Position numbers and translations under genes: made by a program. The notes beneath the pieces were generated by a model. The model ran no database searches and was not told the origin of the DNA. It saw nothing but the letters and a program-made list of their open reading frames with translations. A stretch of 64,000 nt of DNA from Prunus persica (Eukaryota > Streptophyta > Magnoliopsida > Rosales > Rosaceae): assembly GCF_000346465.2 (NCBI RefSeq), contig NC_034010.1, positions 26,622,643 through 26,686,642 of the forward strand, written 5' to 3'. The stretch's first letter is position 1. Every line of letters starts with the position of its first letter. Of this stretch, positions 25,744-36,915 are shown in pieces.

Positions 25744-26475
25744 ATGATGATCATCATGAGCGTGATCAACAGTGATGAGGATCGAGTGAAGGGGTCGTGG
25801 AGCCCACAAGAGGACTCCACGCTCATCAAGCTGGTGGCCCAGCACGGCCCACGCAACTGGTCCCTCATCAGCACCGGCATCCCCGGCCGCTCAGGCAAGT
25901 CCTGCCGCCTTCGGTGGTGCAACCAGCTCAGCCCCACCGTCCAGCACAAGTCCTTTACGCCGCAAGAGGACAACATTATCGTCCGGGCCCACGCCCTCCA
26001 CGGCAACAAGTGGGCCACCATCGCCCGCCTCCTCCCCGGCCGAACAGATAATGCCATCAAGAACCACTGGAACTCCACGCTACGGCGTCGTCGCCAACTC
26101 GCCGAGTTGTCGTCCGCGTCGTCCGATTCCAACTCGGTCGCACAGATCAGGTACGAGCCGGGCATGAAGCGGCAGTGCCTGAGGGCGTCGCCGGAGCCCG
26201 ATAGCTTTAAAGCGGACGTGGGAGGGGACGGGGTGGTAGAAACGTCGCTGACGCTGTTGCCACCTGGCGAGAAGGAGGAAAACGAGGTCATTTTGAAGAG
26301 CGAGGATCATGATGACGAGGGAAAATGTGCTGTGGAGATGGAAGAGACGTGTTTGCTAACGATCATGCAGCGGATGATAGCCCAGGAGGTGAGGAATTAC
26401 GTTGATGGCTTACGGGCCGAGGCTGGACCCACGTCGTTTGGGCTTCAGTCAGCAGGGCTCCAAAATGATCCGTAA
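25744..26475 (+). CDS. R2R3-MYB transcription factor, subgroup 22 (MYB44/70/73/77-like)
   Basis: Single exon, 243 residues. R2 (starting [14 protein letters not shown]) has its three Trp, and R3 (starting [14 protein letters not shown]) has the usual first-Trp-to-Phe change plus two Trp. The two span about residues 14-116. After the repeats, [10 protein letters not shown] matches the subgroup-22 motif TSLSLSLPG, an EAR-like repression motif. Near the C-terminus, [16 protein letters not shown] matches the subgroup-22 conserved helix. Subgroup-22 genes are intronless and act in ABA, auxin and stress responses (family knowledge). The first in-frame ATG (MMIIM...) at 25744 is used. The third-position GC is high compared with the neighbours. 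Confidence 0.92.
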   Translation: MMIIMSVINSDEDRVKGSWSPQEDSTLIKLVAQHGPRNWSLISTGIPGRSGKSCRLRWCNQLSPTVQHKSFTPQEDNIIVRAHALHGNKWATIARLLPGRTDNAIKNHWNSTLRRRRQLAELSSASSDSNSVAQIRYEPGMKRQCLRASPEPDSFKADVGGDGVVETSLTLLPPGEKEENEVILKSEDHDDEGKCAVEMEETCLLTIMQRMIAQEVRNYVDGLRAEAGPTSFGLQSAGLQNDP

Positions 26476-27923
26476 CGCTTCAATATTTTCTATTTTGCAC
26501 TCTTCAGTTTTCAATATCTTTTGGTCTCTGTTGGGTTGTGAATTCTCACTTTCAAAATCGGCGTGAACTTGGAAATCTTCATGTGCAGCAGCAGCATCAT
26601 CAGATTCAGATGTTAGTTATCAACTTTTACTACTTAAGCTTTAGTTTGGCAATCTGCCCCAAGTTTGATTTGCGATCGTCAGCAATAATTGGGTAGTAAA
26701 AAGAAAAGAGTATTTAAATCGACCAACTAAATTAAAAGCGTCTGGAGGCCAGGGGTGATTGTCTTGTCTTGTATGACGGGGTACATGGACTCAAATCTTA
26801 AGATTACAAAAATCCGGAGGCCATGGAAACATACTTTGTGGACACAACAAACATTAGCCGCATTCTGTTTAGGGTTTTCAGTGTGTATTCACATGAGAAT
26901 ATAAAATAAACCGGGTTAGAGTTGCCGATTTATAACTTTTCCTTCAACCGGAGCGAGTAGTTCCATTTCTTATGTCGGGGATATAATCGCTTTCGAAAGG
27001 AAAACTAAACTGTTGGCATATATCCTCTGCCTCAGTTTAAGAGTACAAAAGAACAGAATAGCAATTACGCATTGCACAAACTATAAGTGGGAGGTCATTG
27101 AAATTGTACAGGAAACCTATTTCTCATACGAAAACACATGCTTCTGTTAATACCAAAGTCGTAACTATAAACCAAGTGGTGAAAACAACCTAACCAAGAC
27201 TGATATTTTCAGTTCCAAACTTCAAACAACCTATACCTAGCTAAAACATCTCTTTCAGTTCCGATGACAGAAAATCATGTCCAATCCAATCTAAAATTTC
27301 AATTACAGAATTCAATCAACCTATCCAGAATACAAGTACCCACTATTGTAATTGACATCACTCAACTTACAAAGCAAACACGCCCAGATGAATCCAAGTC
27401 ATTCATCCATTACTCATCCTAGAACACAAACCATGCCTACTCAACAAGGGCTAGGCATTCGCCGGCCGGCCACATAGATCACCTTCTATGGTGCCCAAGT
27501 ACTAAAATCAAAATCTGAAAAATTCATCTCCACCTTGCAAATAGACAGTGATATCTAAACAGTTCATTTCTCTCGCATCTATCGCAACAGAACATTCATC
27601 AACTACTATATTCTAACTCGGGATACGATATTTCAAATCACTAACAAAGAAATGCGATTCACAACACATATATAAGAGAATCCATCATCACAATCAGAAT
27701 TTAAAATCGCGATACCAAGGCTCAGATAGAAAATCAGTTATTTTAAAGCTCATAATATGGTTTGAAAGCTGACTGAAATTAAGCAAAAATTGTTCAAACT
27801 GAGAGAATCACAAAAGTACACAACGACTACAAGCTGACTAATCGGTACTGATTACTTGATTAGAAAACAAAACATGGGGATCGGGTGAGAGACGACGTCG
27901 ATTGATGGTGGATGGCGGCAAAA
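26476..27923. other. Intergenic between MYB and RPL41
   Basis: Converging 3' flanks of the MYB (+) and RPL41 (-) genes. AT-rich, with many short A- and C-rich words. No gene, RNA or repeat was recognised. Confidence 0.45.
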
Positions 27924-28098
27924 CTACTTGGATCTCTGTCTCATCTTTCGGCGCTTCCTCTTCAACCTCCTCATGCGCTTCTTCTTCCACTGCCCACGCC
28001 ACAAAACAAAAAGAACAAATCAATAAACGAACAGATAACAAAGAATAAGAGAAAGCTCAAGTAGGGAAAGGAGATGGAGCTCTTACCTTGGCTCTCAT
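27924..28098 (-). CDS. RPL41: Ribosomal protein eL41 (RPL41), 25 residues
   Basis: On the minus strand exon 1 (28098-28087) encodes MRAK and exon 2 (27989-27924) encodes WKKKRMRRLKRKRRKMRQRS plus K and a stop. The intron runs from GTAAGA to GGGCAG. The joined 25-residue, almost wholly basic peptide is the highly conserved large-subunit protein eL41, the shortest cytosolic ribosomal protein. The gene is easily missed because the coding part is 78 bases in two pieces. A telo-box and site II elements lie upstream (separate entry). Confidence 0.96.
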
Positions 28099-28330
28099 GG
28101 TGACGATGAAACGAAGTTCGCTTTCAAAACCTTAGTTCTGCAAAGAAGGCTGCGGAGAAAAGAAGTTATCGTATCTTGAGAGGGTTTGGATATTAGCGCT
28201 TTGCGACTATTTATATTAGAAGAAGAAACCCTAATGTTTTGAATTTGGGTTGGGCCATTACTTACCATCCTCAAATTTCGGGTTGAGGATTGGGTTTTAG
28301 GCGGATTAGTAGATTTGGTTTTGGGCCGAC
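28099..28330 (-). promoter_or_regulatory. RPL41 promoter with telo-box and site II elements
   Basis: AAACCCTAA (telo-box) lies at 28226-28234. TGGGCC (site II) lies at 28251-28256 and again near 28324. All are within 230 bases upstream of the RPL41 start. This pair of elements is characteristic of plant ribosomal protein promoters (established). Function at this locus is inferred. Confidence 0.7.
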
Positions 28331-28946
28331 TATAACATTAGGATTTTGGGTCGATCAAAGGAGTAAAATAGAATTTTCTTTTTAGAAGCCCGATCTTCGG
28401 ATAACCAAAAAGTTCAAATTTTAAAAATTTTTGAATAAAATATTAAGACGTGAGTTTGGCAAATTGACAAATTGATCAGTACAGTGAACCTGTCGTTTTA
28501 CAGTCAAGTTCGAGTCTCCGTTATAAATTAAATTAATTAGAATAATTAATTTACACTATCCCTTGTATTAGAAAAAACAAATTAAGAAGAAAAAGAAAGA
28601 AATTGACTGACTTCAGGGCATTCTTCGAACATATGCCGCCAAATGTATAAACAACGCATTTATTTTTATAGGGAAAGAACAAAGCATTCGTTTTTTATGC
28701 CTCAATCTTCGTCTAGTTTCCTCAGACAATAAAATATATGGAAAATCAAACCACGACAAGAGTAGGAAAAGGAGAAGAAAAAAAGCTCCAAAATATCTCC
28801 AAACAAAGACGATAACACAAAGGACAGTTCTGCTTTACAAGAATTTACAAGATCTAGGATAATAATGAATTAAATTATTCTACATCCAAATAGAAAAAAA
28901 AAAAAAAGAGTAAATTATTTCCAAAAAAGGAAAAACCCAAGCAAAA
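28331..28946. other. Intergenic between RPL41 and the RING gene
   Basis: Holds the distal RPL41 promoter and the 3' UTR of the minus-strand RING gene. AT-rich, and nothing else was recognised. Confidence 0.4.
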
Positions 28947-29429
28947 TCAGGTAGTGGTGGACTGAGCTTGGAGCTGAGCTCGACACAGCGGGCAGCTCGA
29001 CCGAGTCGCGAGCCACGTATCAACGCACTCAGAGTGGTAGCTATGGCTGCAATTCGGCAGAACCTTAACCTTCTCGCCATCTCCGAAAACCCCGAGGCAT
29101 ATGCAACACTCTCCGCCGCCGCCGCCAGCCTCCAAGTCCCGAACCGATTGGTGGTACAGGACGATTGGCAGGGCTCGGATGACGGTGGGGTCGAGTCCCT
29201 TGGGCTGACTCTGCGGCGGCGCGTTGGGCGGCGTGTTGGATGAGGAGGAGGTGTTGGGGTGGGAGTGGCATACCCAGCGCGCGTAGAGCAAGAGGACGGT
29301 GACGAGGAGGACGACGGTGAAGAGGACGACGACGAAGAAGAGCGTGCGGCCTCGGATATGAAACTGGGTGTCGTCCAGCACCGTGAAGTGGCCGTCGAAG
29401 GGCTGAGATTGTTGGGAGGAGGAAGCCAT
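28947..29429 (-). CDS. ATL66: RING-H2 E3 ubiquitin ligase, ATL66-like
   Basis: Single exon, 160 residues. One transmembrane helix lies at about residues 28-50. The ATL-family GLD motif follows (PKGLDPTVIRALP). The RING-H2 finger has the full C-x2-C-x15-C-x-H-x2-H-x2-C-x10-C-x2-C ligand set, including the C-P-L-C end. ATL proteins are membrane RING ligases that recruit E2 enzymes (established). The start MASSSQQSQPFDGHF and the phrase FHIRGR resemble Arabidopsis ATL66 (At3g11110) as I recall it. Its position next to RPL41 agrees. Confidence 0.9.
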   Translation of the reverse strand: MASSSQQSQPFDGHFTVLDDTQFHIRGRTLFFVVVLFTVVLLVTVLLLYARWVCHSHPNTSSSSNTPPNAPPQSQPKGLDPTVIRALPIVLYHQSVRDLEAGGGGGECCICLGVFGDGEKVKVLPNCSHSYHSECVDTWLATRSSCPLCRAQLQAQSTTT

Positions 29430-30195
29430 TTGGAATTTAGAAGGTCGGTGGATCGCCTTTGATTAATGAAGATTTGAAGTGGGTTTAAGTAAGATTAGAA
29501 TGTGATTAGCAAAAGAGGAAGGGTTTATATAGTAAGTAGGGGCTGGTTGTTTTGGTGGCGAAATTGTTTGCTCAAGGACAGCTCAGAGAGTAGTGGCTTT
29601 ACACAGTTCTTGAATGATTTTTTTATTTTTTATTCTTTTTGGGAATAAGATATTTCTGTAAGCAAACCCATTGGGCTTCTACCGTTGGATGAGGGCCCAC
29701 ATTTGACTTGGAATTTTGCTATCTTTATCCTCAAAATTAACTTATTCACGTTTTATTTTTATTTTTCTGGGCCTCCTTTTATGAAATTTCTCCTTTATTT
29801 TTATTCTTTTTTGGTCTTGTAGTTTTCAGACAGTTTTCTCTGAAAATTCTATTTTTATTTTTATTTTTATTTTATTTTTTATTTTTTTACTTTTACCGTC
29901 AAATTGGAGAGGCCTTGGGTGTTTCTTGTCCTCCATTCTCTCTTTGGCAAAATTGCGTGTTGCAAATGTTTATTAGTCAGAAGTTTTAAGTTATTAATCC
30001 ATCTCAACATAAAATAGGAAACTAATCTAATCAACGCAAAAGATAAGTTGGGTTATCTCTGTCTTTTACCTTATGAAGAAAAGTTCAACTCGATCAAGTT
30101 TTCTCCATTATTGTGTATATATAGTACTCTAAGCCTAGAACATTCACAAAACTTTATATCACCAATCATTGAACTGAGTGCTCATTTTCTGTTTA

Positions 30196-30482
30196 TCTAT
30201 ATATATAAAGCAAAAGGCAGAGAATGGTGAAACATTCAAAATACCAAAAAATGCCCTTGGTTAATGCAAACATTAAGAATTGAAATTATTAATTAAATAA
30301 GGATAATATGGTAAATTCACAATTTTTCGTATTAAAAAAATTAAAATTAAAAGAAAATTCAGATAATAGGTCCTATTTTTATAGAACACAAATATCCATT
30401 ATCTTTTTTAATTTTAAAATAAATTTAAATTTTTTTAAAAAAAAACCTCTCGCATGCGCGGAAACGCGTGCATAGAGACTAG
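30196..30482 (+). mobile_element. Non-autonomous mini-Helitron
   Basis: The left end begins TCTATATATATAAAGC, continuing with the phrase AAAATGCCCTTGG that I associate with plant Helitrons. The right end has a GC-rich bulged hairpin (ATGCGCG..CGCGTGCAT) followed a few bases later by CTAG. The insertion lies between A (30195) and T (30483), as Helitrons require. It has no inverted repeats, no target duplication and no coding capacity. Length 287 bases. Confidence 0.7.
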
Positions 30483-30665
30483 TATATATATATATATGGT
30501 ACATGTGATTAATTTGTGAATCACTTAATAGAGAAAAGTTGTATTAATATTCAGCACCTCAATTAATTTGTACTTGTTTTGTTTATCTTATCAATAAAAT
30601 ACTATCGTTCTTTTAAATTGTAAGTATTTTTGTTCCTCGATCTGTTGTCAATAATTACCGAGATA

Positions 30666-31572
30666 TTATAAAACGAGTAATGCTATTTAGACACACAAAA
30701 TTGACCACATTAGCTGACCACCTTATGTGGCAGCTGATGTGGTCATGCCATGTCAATTAATGAATTTTATGTGAATTTTATTATTTTTCTTTATTTTTAA
30801 AATTATTATTATTGGGAAATAAAAAAAATGAAAAACAAAAAGTTGAACTTTTTTCGTCTCCAGCACACCCTTCTTCCTCCATCAAATTTACCTATCCCCA
30901 TCAAAATCAAAGAAGAGATATAGATATATTCCAGCACTCCCTTCTTCCTCATCAAATTAACCTATCCCTTCAAAACCAGAGAAGAGATATAGATATACTA
31001 GAGAAGAGATCAAATTCAAGAAAAATAACAAAATTACAAGAAGAGAGGAACCCAATCAAAACCAGAGAATTTTGATTTTCATTTTGAATTTTGGTGTTTT
31101 GAGGGTTTTTCAAGAATCAATAATCATCATCTTCGATCATAAGTGAACAGTGACCATCAGATCTAGAGTATTTGGAGAGCGCCAATGCGTGGGGATGTGA
31201 GCGGAAGCAGCATGGCGGAGATGGCGACGGCGGCAGCGTTGATGGGTAAGGCGGAGATGTCGGTGTAGTGGGACATAGAGAACTTCTAGATCCCCAAGGT
31301 CTGTGACACGCATGCCATCTCCCATAACATTAGTTCTGCACTCGTTAAGGGAGTGCTAGAGATGAAGAGTCCAGGGATGCTAGGGTTTTTAATTTTTTAT
31401 TTCAATTTTTATTTTTTATTTTTAATAATTATTTAAATAAATAAATAAATAAAAATAAAATCCACACGACAATTTCATTAATTGACGTGGCATGACTACA
31501 TCAGCTGCCACATAAGGTGGTCAACTAATGTGGTTAATTTTGTGTGTCTAAATAACATTACTCTTATAAAAC
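30666..31572. mobile_element. Non-autonomous Mutator-like element (Pack-MULE type)
   Basis: The 9-base direct repeat TTATAAAAC is found at 30666-30674 and 31564-31572. Nine bases is the Mutator target-site length. Between them, 30675-31563 (889 bases) has long terminal inverted repeats starting GAGTAATG. They match at about 85 of 90 positions and continue with lower identity for a further 40 bases or so. There is no transposase. Inside are a roughly 70-base tandem duplication (about 30862-30998) and a gene-derived fragment (separate entry). Confidence 0.88.
31225..31352 (+). pseudogene. Captured NYN-domain (MARF1-like) gene fragment inside the Mutator-like element
   Basis: The frame through 31260 reads S-V-stop-W-D-I-E-N-F-stop-I-P-K, then C-D-x-H-A-I and NISSALVK. 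This follows the start of the plant NYN/limkain-type nuclease domain as I remember it (SVWWDIENCQVPK...). Both stops are TAG: one in place of the first Trp of the W-W pair (31266-31268) and one in place of Gln (31287-31289). Upstream, codons rich in Ala and Gly fit an N-terminus. Only about 35-45 codons are recognisable, so it is dead as a protein. Confidence 0.7.
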
Positions 31573-33953
31573 AACTAATTAGTACTTCGTTGTCAATAGT
31601 TACCGAGATATTATAAAGTAATTAATTAGTACTTTGCCTCGGAGGTACGTGTTGATAGTAAATAAAAATTACAATTGATTGTTATGAGGGGACAAGAAGA
31701 AATCCAAGTTGGGAAACTACTTGATGGAAAACATGCGTCACCTGAAATCAACTTAGCATTGGACCTTTATAGATATTACCATATAAAATCGACAAAGTTG
31801 TTGGATTATGTTTCCAGAATATAAAACTGAAATACTAGGAAGATAATATATACAATGAAATGCATTAAAATAGTTTGAATTTCCAAGTTGTAAGAATTTA
31901 CTGGTGTACTTGTAACACACTTAATATTGGTTTACATGCACTTTTGAGCAGCAAAGTAGGAGGAGCCTTGTAAGAATAACACTCAAGTTAGTGGTAGGAA
32001 ACTATTGAACGTAGAATGAAATTAGCCATCCAGAAAACGAAAGGCCACCTTAATCTTTGAAAGGACATTTTCTATCTATTGGGGATAATAGCCCAAACTC
32101 ACTCAAATCAACCTTTTAGAATGAGGAAACAGCAAACAACTTTAGGTTCAGCTAAGCTCACAACAAGAAATTGAAAACAACGGCTACGGTTGAGGTTGGC
32201 TTGGGCCTAACCTAAAAATACAGACATTCAAGAATCAAATTGTCTCTCTTGCCCTCATGTGCCAAACATCGATCACTTATTTCACATCAATACTTGTAGT
32301 GCATTACACAAGTATTGATTTATACAATATAAAATAAATCCATGTCCAAATAAAAATAATTATAACGATAAGCAAAGGTTTGTTTTGTCACAATTAGGAA
32401 TGCGTACATCCTAAACTAATAAATCTAAAGTAAACATCACAGCAAAGAAGTAGCAATTGATGCATGGCTCAAATCTTCTCAGTTGGATCAACTTATGTTG
32501 TCCCATGAGATATGCATGCTCTCATTGCCCGCAAATTAGTCGCTACTTCAATATCTAGCTCAACGAAAAATAGGTAATGGAAGAAGTTATATACCAAATA
32601 TTGATCATATACAAGTTAAAGATTATCAAGAGGGTACTTAGTTAAACTTGAGACATTTCTAATTGTTAGACAACCACTAGGCGTACAGATCAGAGACGGA
32701 ACATCTAACGTACAAGAAATCATTCGAAACATATATAACGGAATGGGGCTTGGAGGATTCGAACTAAGGAGCTCGTCAAACTAGAGCTCTAATACTATGT
32801 TAGGCAACCTCAAACCAAAGTTGTAATACCATATGTTAAACAACCGTTAGGACGAAATAGTTATGTTGACAAGAAATTGGCTAACAATAAAGACCTAGTG
32901 AACTATGAACCTCACAATATATACATGCATAGTATATGTATCTCTACTTGTAGGTAGGTTGACAATTATGAATGAAGTTCTAAATTTTGAAGCTTACACA
33001 AAGAGCTTAATTGTAGTGACAAGATGAAGTCATACCTGTAGATTGATGCTTTGATGATGTGTGTCTTGACAGATCTTAAGAAGCAGAGATACTAATCCTT
33101 TTTCTTTGGTTTTGAGGCGCACCAAAGCCCAAAGAAATAGTAGGATTAGCTCTTGCCAAATTTAAGGCACCAACAAATATTACAGGAAAGAGAAGATACT
33201 TAACCTTACCAACATGTTGAACAGCACAAAATATGCTAATGCACACAATTAATTACACAATAAACCTCAAATTTCCTTTTCAGATCAACAAAATGAGATA
33301 ATTCATTAATATATTTTTTTATATTTATATATATGTTCTTTAGAAAAGGATACAATATTTCCTCAGTTCACGAAAAATAAATAAGAGGGATCGATCGATC
33401 GAATTTCTTCTTTTGTCCCAAACTATCCTAAAAATGAGTAAAACACCCTATGTATTTAATAATAATAATCTGATATTATAAAGAGATAATTAAAAAGAAA
33501 ACCTAATAATCCTTCAAGTTTTGAGATCTTCATAAACAAATCATACATATATAATCAACCTTACCTTAGATCGATCTTTCTGCAGCATCATCATTTATCA
33601 ATTTGCCAAACCGTTGTGCTCACCAAGCATTTCTATCCATCACCACCAGCTTCAATCCAATACTTCGGTATGCCTTTTTCGTAACCTCGTGAATATCAAA
33701 CTCATATTCACAGCACTGTTGTCTCATCAACTCCATAAGCGCAAGCAAGTTTTGGCCCGATCTTGTAAATTAATATTCTTCATCAACCCATTTGTAAACC
33801 AAAATCACTGTGAAACCTCGCATGCAAGCCCAGTCTACATATAAAGCTTCAACTTTGAAAGGAATTGAGTACATTACTGTATCTCTCTTGTTCTTCTTCA
33901 AAAGAGACATGCAGAACTATAAATATATATGTAAGATCTTGAATTCTTCATCA

Positions 33954-34994
33954 TCAGGAATCAAATCCTTTAAAATCCAAAAAGAAAGGATCACCATAGT
34001 CCCAAAGACTCGGCGCACACTCTTCCTCACTCGTCAACGGCCACATTAACGGAGACATGGGTCCCACTCCGCTCATCGGATCCGAGCACCCCGGTGCAAC
34101 GGGCATGGGTTGCGAAGACGACAGAGACAACCCGGAGCCCATAATCGAATTCCCGTCATCGAACGAACAAGAATCGGCCTGATTGTTTTGATTATGATGA
34201 AGTAGTTGTTGGTATTGATCATGGCTAGGGTTTGGATTTTGATATGAGGTTGACGTGTCACCACCGCCACCGTCAGATACCGGGTACTGATGATGAAATT
34301 GCTGCACCACAACTTGCTGCTGCTGCTGCTGTTGTTGGTGCAATAATGGATTATTTTGAAGATTATCTTGGCCTCTCATATTAATATGATGAGGATGATG
34401 CTGACTCAGCTGAACGGACGAGGTAGCAGCAGCAGCAACGCTAGGGTAAACTCCGACACCAACACCATACGGAACGAACCCCGATGCCATGAGCGGGACC
34501 GGGTGGGCTGATGAGGGGAAAGGGAGGGTAAGGCCGAACCCTGAGGGGCGAGGAAGCAGAGGTCTTAGGGTTTGGGCGGAGGAGTTACAGGAGGAGGAGG
34601 AGGAAGAGGAGCCACGCGTGGACGATTGAGAGTTGGCACCGGAGGGCTGGAGGTTGAGCTGGGCCCTGGAACCGTAGAGGATGATGGCGGCCCGGTCGTA
34701 GGCCCGGGCGGCATCCTCGGCGGTGGCGAAGGTGCCAAGCCACTTCCGCGTCCGCTTACGAGGCTCGCGGATCTCGGCCACCCATTTCCCCCAGCTGCGC
34801 TGGCGCACGCCGCGGTACCTGAACTTGTTGTTGTCGGGGCCTCCCTTGCCCTTGCACTTTTTGTTGTTGGTTTCTGTTGGTGTTGTGGCGGTGGAGGCGG
34901 TGGTTGAGTCAGGGCTTTTGTTGTTGTTGTCGTTGTCTTGGGGAGGGTGATGAGGTGGGGCTGCTGGAGGTGAGAGGGGGTGTTCGTCTTCCAT
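33954..34994 (-). CDS. ABI4: ABI4, AP2/ERF transcription factor
   Basis: Single exon, 346 residues. A Ser/Thr/Asn-rich N-terminus leads into the ABI4 hallmark CKGKGGPDN just before one AP2 domain (about 59-115) with [20 protein letters not shown] and the WLGTF strand. Next come a Ser-rich stretch and the conserved LRPLLPRP at about 143-150, then a polyglutamine run near residue 220. The acidic C-terminus ends in an aromatic-rich segment (WDYGDPFF). ABI4 binds CACCG-type elements and mediates ABA, sugar and plastid retrograde signals (established). The domain sequence and flanking motifs match Arabidopsis ABI4 (At2g40220) almost residue for residue in the AP2 core. Neighbours ALG11, bHLH and BAHD agree with the Arabidopsis order. 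Confidence 0.95.
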   Translation of the reverse strand: MEDEHPLSPPAAPPHHPPQDNDNNNKSPDSTTASTATTPTETNNKKCKGKGGPDNNKFRYRGVRQRSWGKWVAEIREPRKRTRKWLGTFATAEDAARAYDRAAIILYGSRAQLNLQPSGANSQSSTRGSSSSSSSCNSSAQTLRPLLPRPSGFGLTLPFPSSAHPVPLMASGFVPYGVGVGVYPSVAAAATSSVQLSQHHPHHINMRGQDNLQNNPLLHQQQQQQQQVVVQQFHHQYPVSDGGGGDTSTSYQNPNPSHDQYQQLLHHNQNNQADSCSFDDGNSIMGSGLSLSSSQPMPVAPGCSDPMSGVGPMSPLMWPLTSEEECAPSLWDYGDPFFLDFKGFDS

Positions 34995-35282
34995 AGGGTG
35001 AACTTGCGGCGAGCTTTAAAGGATTGAAAACAGTGGGGGGGTTTTGGTTTTGGTTTTTGGGGGAGAGAATCAAAGGTGGATGGATGGAGACACTATACGC
35101 GCCCTACCTCGTTCAGTGTTCTCGATTAGTCGAAAGAAGAGAGAGTTTCTCTGATATTGGGTCTCATTTTCAATGCCATTTCTGTTAATGGTCGAATAGG
35201 GCGGTGCTTCCTCTTTTATATTTATATTTCGCTTTTCTGCTTCTTCGTTTTTTCTTTCTTCTTTTACAAAATATTGATAGTC

Positions 35283-35285
<3 letters not shown>

Positions 35286-35323
<38 letters not shown>
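35286..35323. repeat. (GA)n microsatellite in the ABI4 upstream region
   Basis: About 19 uninterrupted GA units, roughly 290 bases before the ABI4 ATG. Read on the ABI4 strand it is a (CT)n tract, common in plant leaders and promoters. Confidence 0.95.
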
Positions 35324-35324
<1 letters not shown>

Positions 35325-36657
35325 CGTGATTGCTGTGCAGTGAAGAAACAGACCCCGGGTTCAGGTGTCAGTGCGCACATTGGTTTTGGAATTTGAAACC
35401 ATTCTGTGTGTTATTTCCTTCATTCCTAGGGTTTGAATGTTTTTATTATTAGTTTCTTCTTTTCTGAAGAAGAAGAAAAAAAAAAGTCATGTTCACGTTC
35501 AATTATCCCTGTAAAAATATTCAATTGCCTCCACTTTATTCTTAAATCTGAAACAAAAATTGGATGATCATGTTCGATACTCTTCACTCATCATGAGTAA
35601 TTAACTATTAACTTTTTACTTTCTGGTTACATTAATTTCGTTGAATTTGGAATTAATGGGTGGAGTAGTAAATTTGTCTTTTGACCCAGCGACAAGCAGC
35701 CTTCCTGCGCTAGTTCCCTGTGCCAGAAATTAGTTGGGAAGAGATATTTTGATCAACGATCTTAAATTGAAGCCCCGGTTATAAATAACTTGAACCAGGC
35801 CTGTTTCAAGGTCCTCAAAGTCGGCCATGTGACTGACTCATCTCAAATCTGAATTGCTTAAAACGGGATTCAATGTCTTTTGAATTATTTTGAATTGCTT
35901 TTTCATAGAAAGGTCATGAATTGGTTAAAAGCTAATATGATACATCCTTATCATTATTAATTCAGGACCCAAAATATCACAGCATATATTTATATATCGA
36001 TGGCAGGCTATATATTACAACCAGTATGTCTTCATGCCTCTCTCTGTTTTCTATGACAACTATCAGACAAATACATCAGTCTCTTCCATTGTGGAATTTT
36101 TTAAATAATTTTATTTGAGGGACATTTTTTAGAATATTTTACGAATTGTACCGTTTATTTTTCAAATCTTCATTTATAGATCATCTTTGCAAGAAAATCA
36201 AAAAAAATTGAAAATCATTAAGGAATCTAATTGTTAGCAACAAAATAAATGAACATGGTGTTTCAAGAAAAGATTAAAATAATAATGATCTAATTGAGTG
36301 GTCAAATGGTTTCGGATTTAAGTGATTTTTTGCATATATGATCCTTGAGAGAATAGCTAAAAATTAGATAGTTCGGGTAATTAAAAACAATGTATGATGA
36401 GCCCTACAAAGATATTCTTTAAATAAACTTATTTGAAAAATCCCTTAATAAAAGCTCAATATATATATATATGAAAATAAATTATATAAAGATTGGGTCA
36501 TGTGGAATAACATGTTTCAATTATATTTTAGGGTTTGCATTACAAAATTATATTTTAGGGTGTATCTGTTGTGTGCATGACTTTATTGTAAAATACTGTA
36601 TATATGTTGTGTGTAAATTGATAATGTATACTAAGGAACCAATATATGGAGGCAATT

Positions 36658-36915
36658 AAGAGAATATGATGTGGCTATGGTTGAGTTGGTAAAGATCATT
36701 TTCTTTATTATTTAGACTTAAGTTTAAGTCTCGTTGTCAACAATTCCTCTTTATAGGTAATCTGTAAAATCCAAAAAAGAGGCTAAAACTTCCTCTATAA
36801 TTCTTCAAAAAGATCTTAGTATACTCTGGCATGAAATGGAGTAACCTCTCCTTTACCTAAACTTTTCTTCATTAAAAAAAGAAGAAAAAAAAAAAGAAAA
36901 GAGAATATGATGTGG
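36658..36915 (+). mobile_element. tRNA-derived SINE with 17-bp target duplication
   Basis: AAGAGAATATGATGTGG stands at 36658-36674 and again, identical, at 36899-36915. The enclosed 224 bases begin with an A-box-like GGTTGAGTTGGTAAAG and a decayed B-box-like GTTTAAGTCTC about 45 bases on. They end in an A-rich tail. This is a class III SINE with an internal Pol III promoter. A relative lies at 42725-42920. Confidence 0.85.

Larger units (their letters stand above)
29430..33953. other. 4.5-kb spacer upstream of the RING gene and downstream of ABI4
   Basis: The first 300 bases are the RING promoter. A mini-Helitron (30196-30482) and a Mutator-like element (30675-31563) follow. From 31618 to 33953 the DNA is AT-rich with scattered repeat-like phrases and no coding pattern. 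The last few hundred bases are probably the ABI4 3' UTR. Confidence 0.5.

Noticed and set aside
25734..26291. 185-codon open frame opposite the MYB gene
   Set aside because: It is the antisense shadow of a GC-rich exon. The plus strand has the full MYB domain and the antisense product has no recognisable motif.
28440..28590. tRNA or SINE suggested by GTTCGAGTC near 28508
   Set aside because: The B-box-like word lacks an A-box at the right distance, and there is no tail or duplication.
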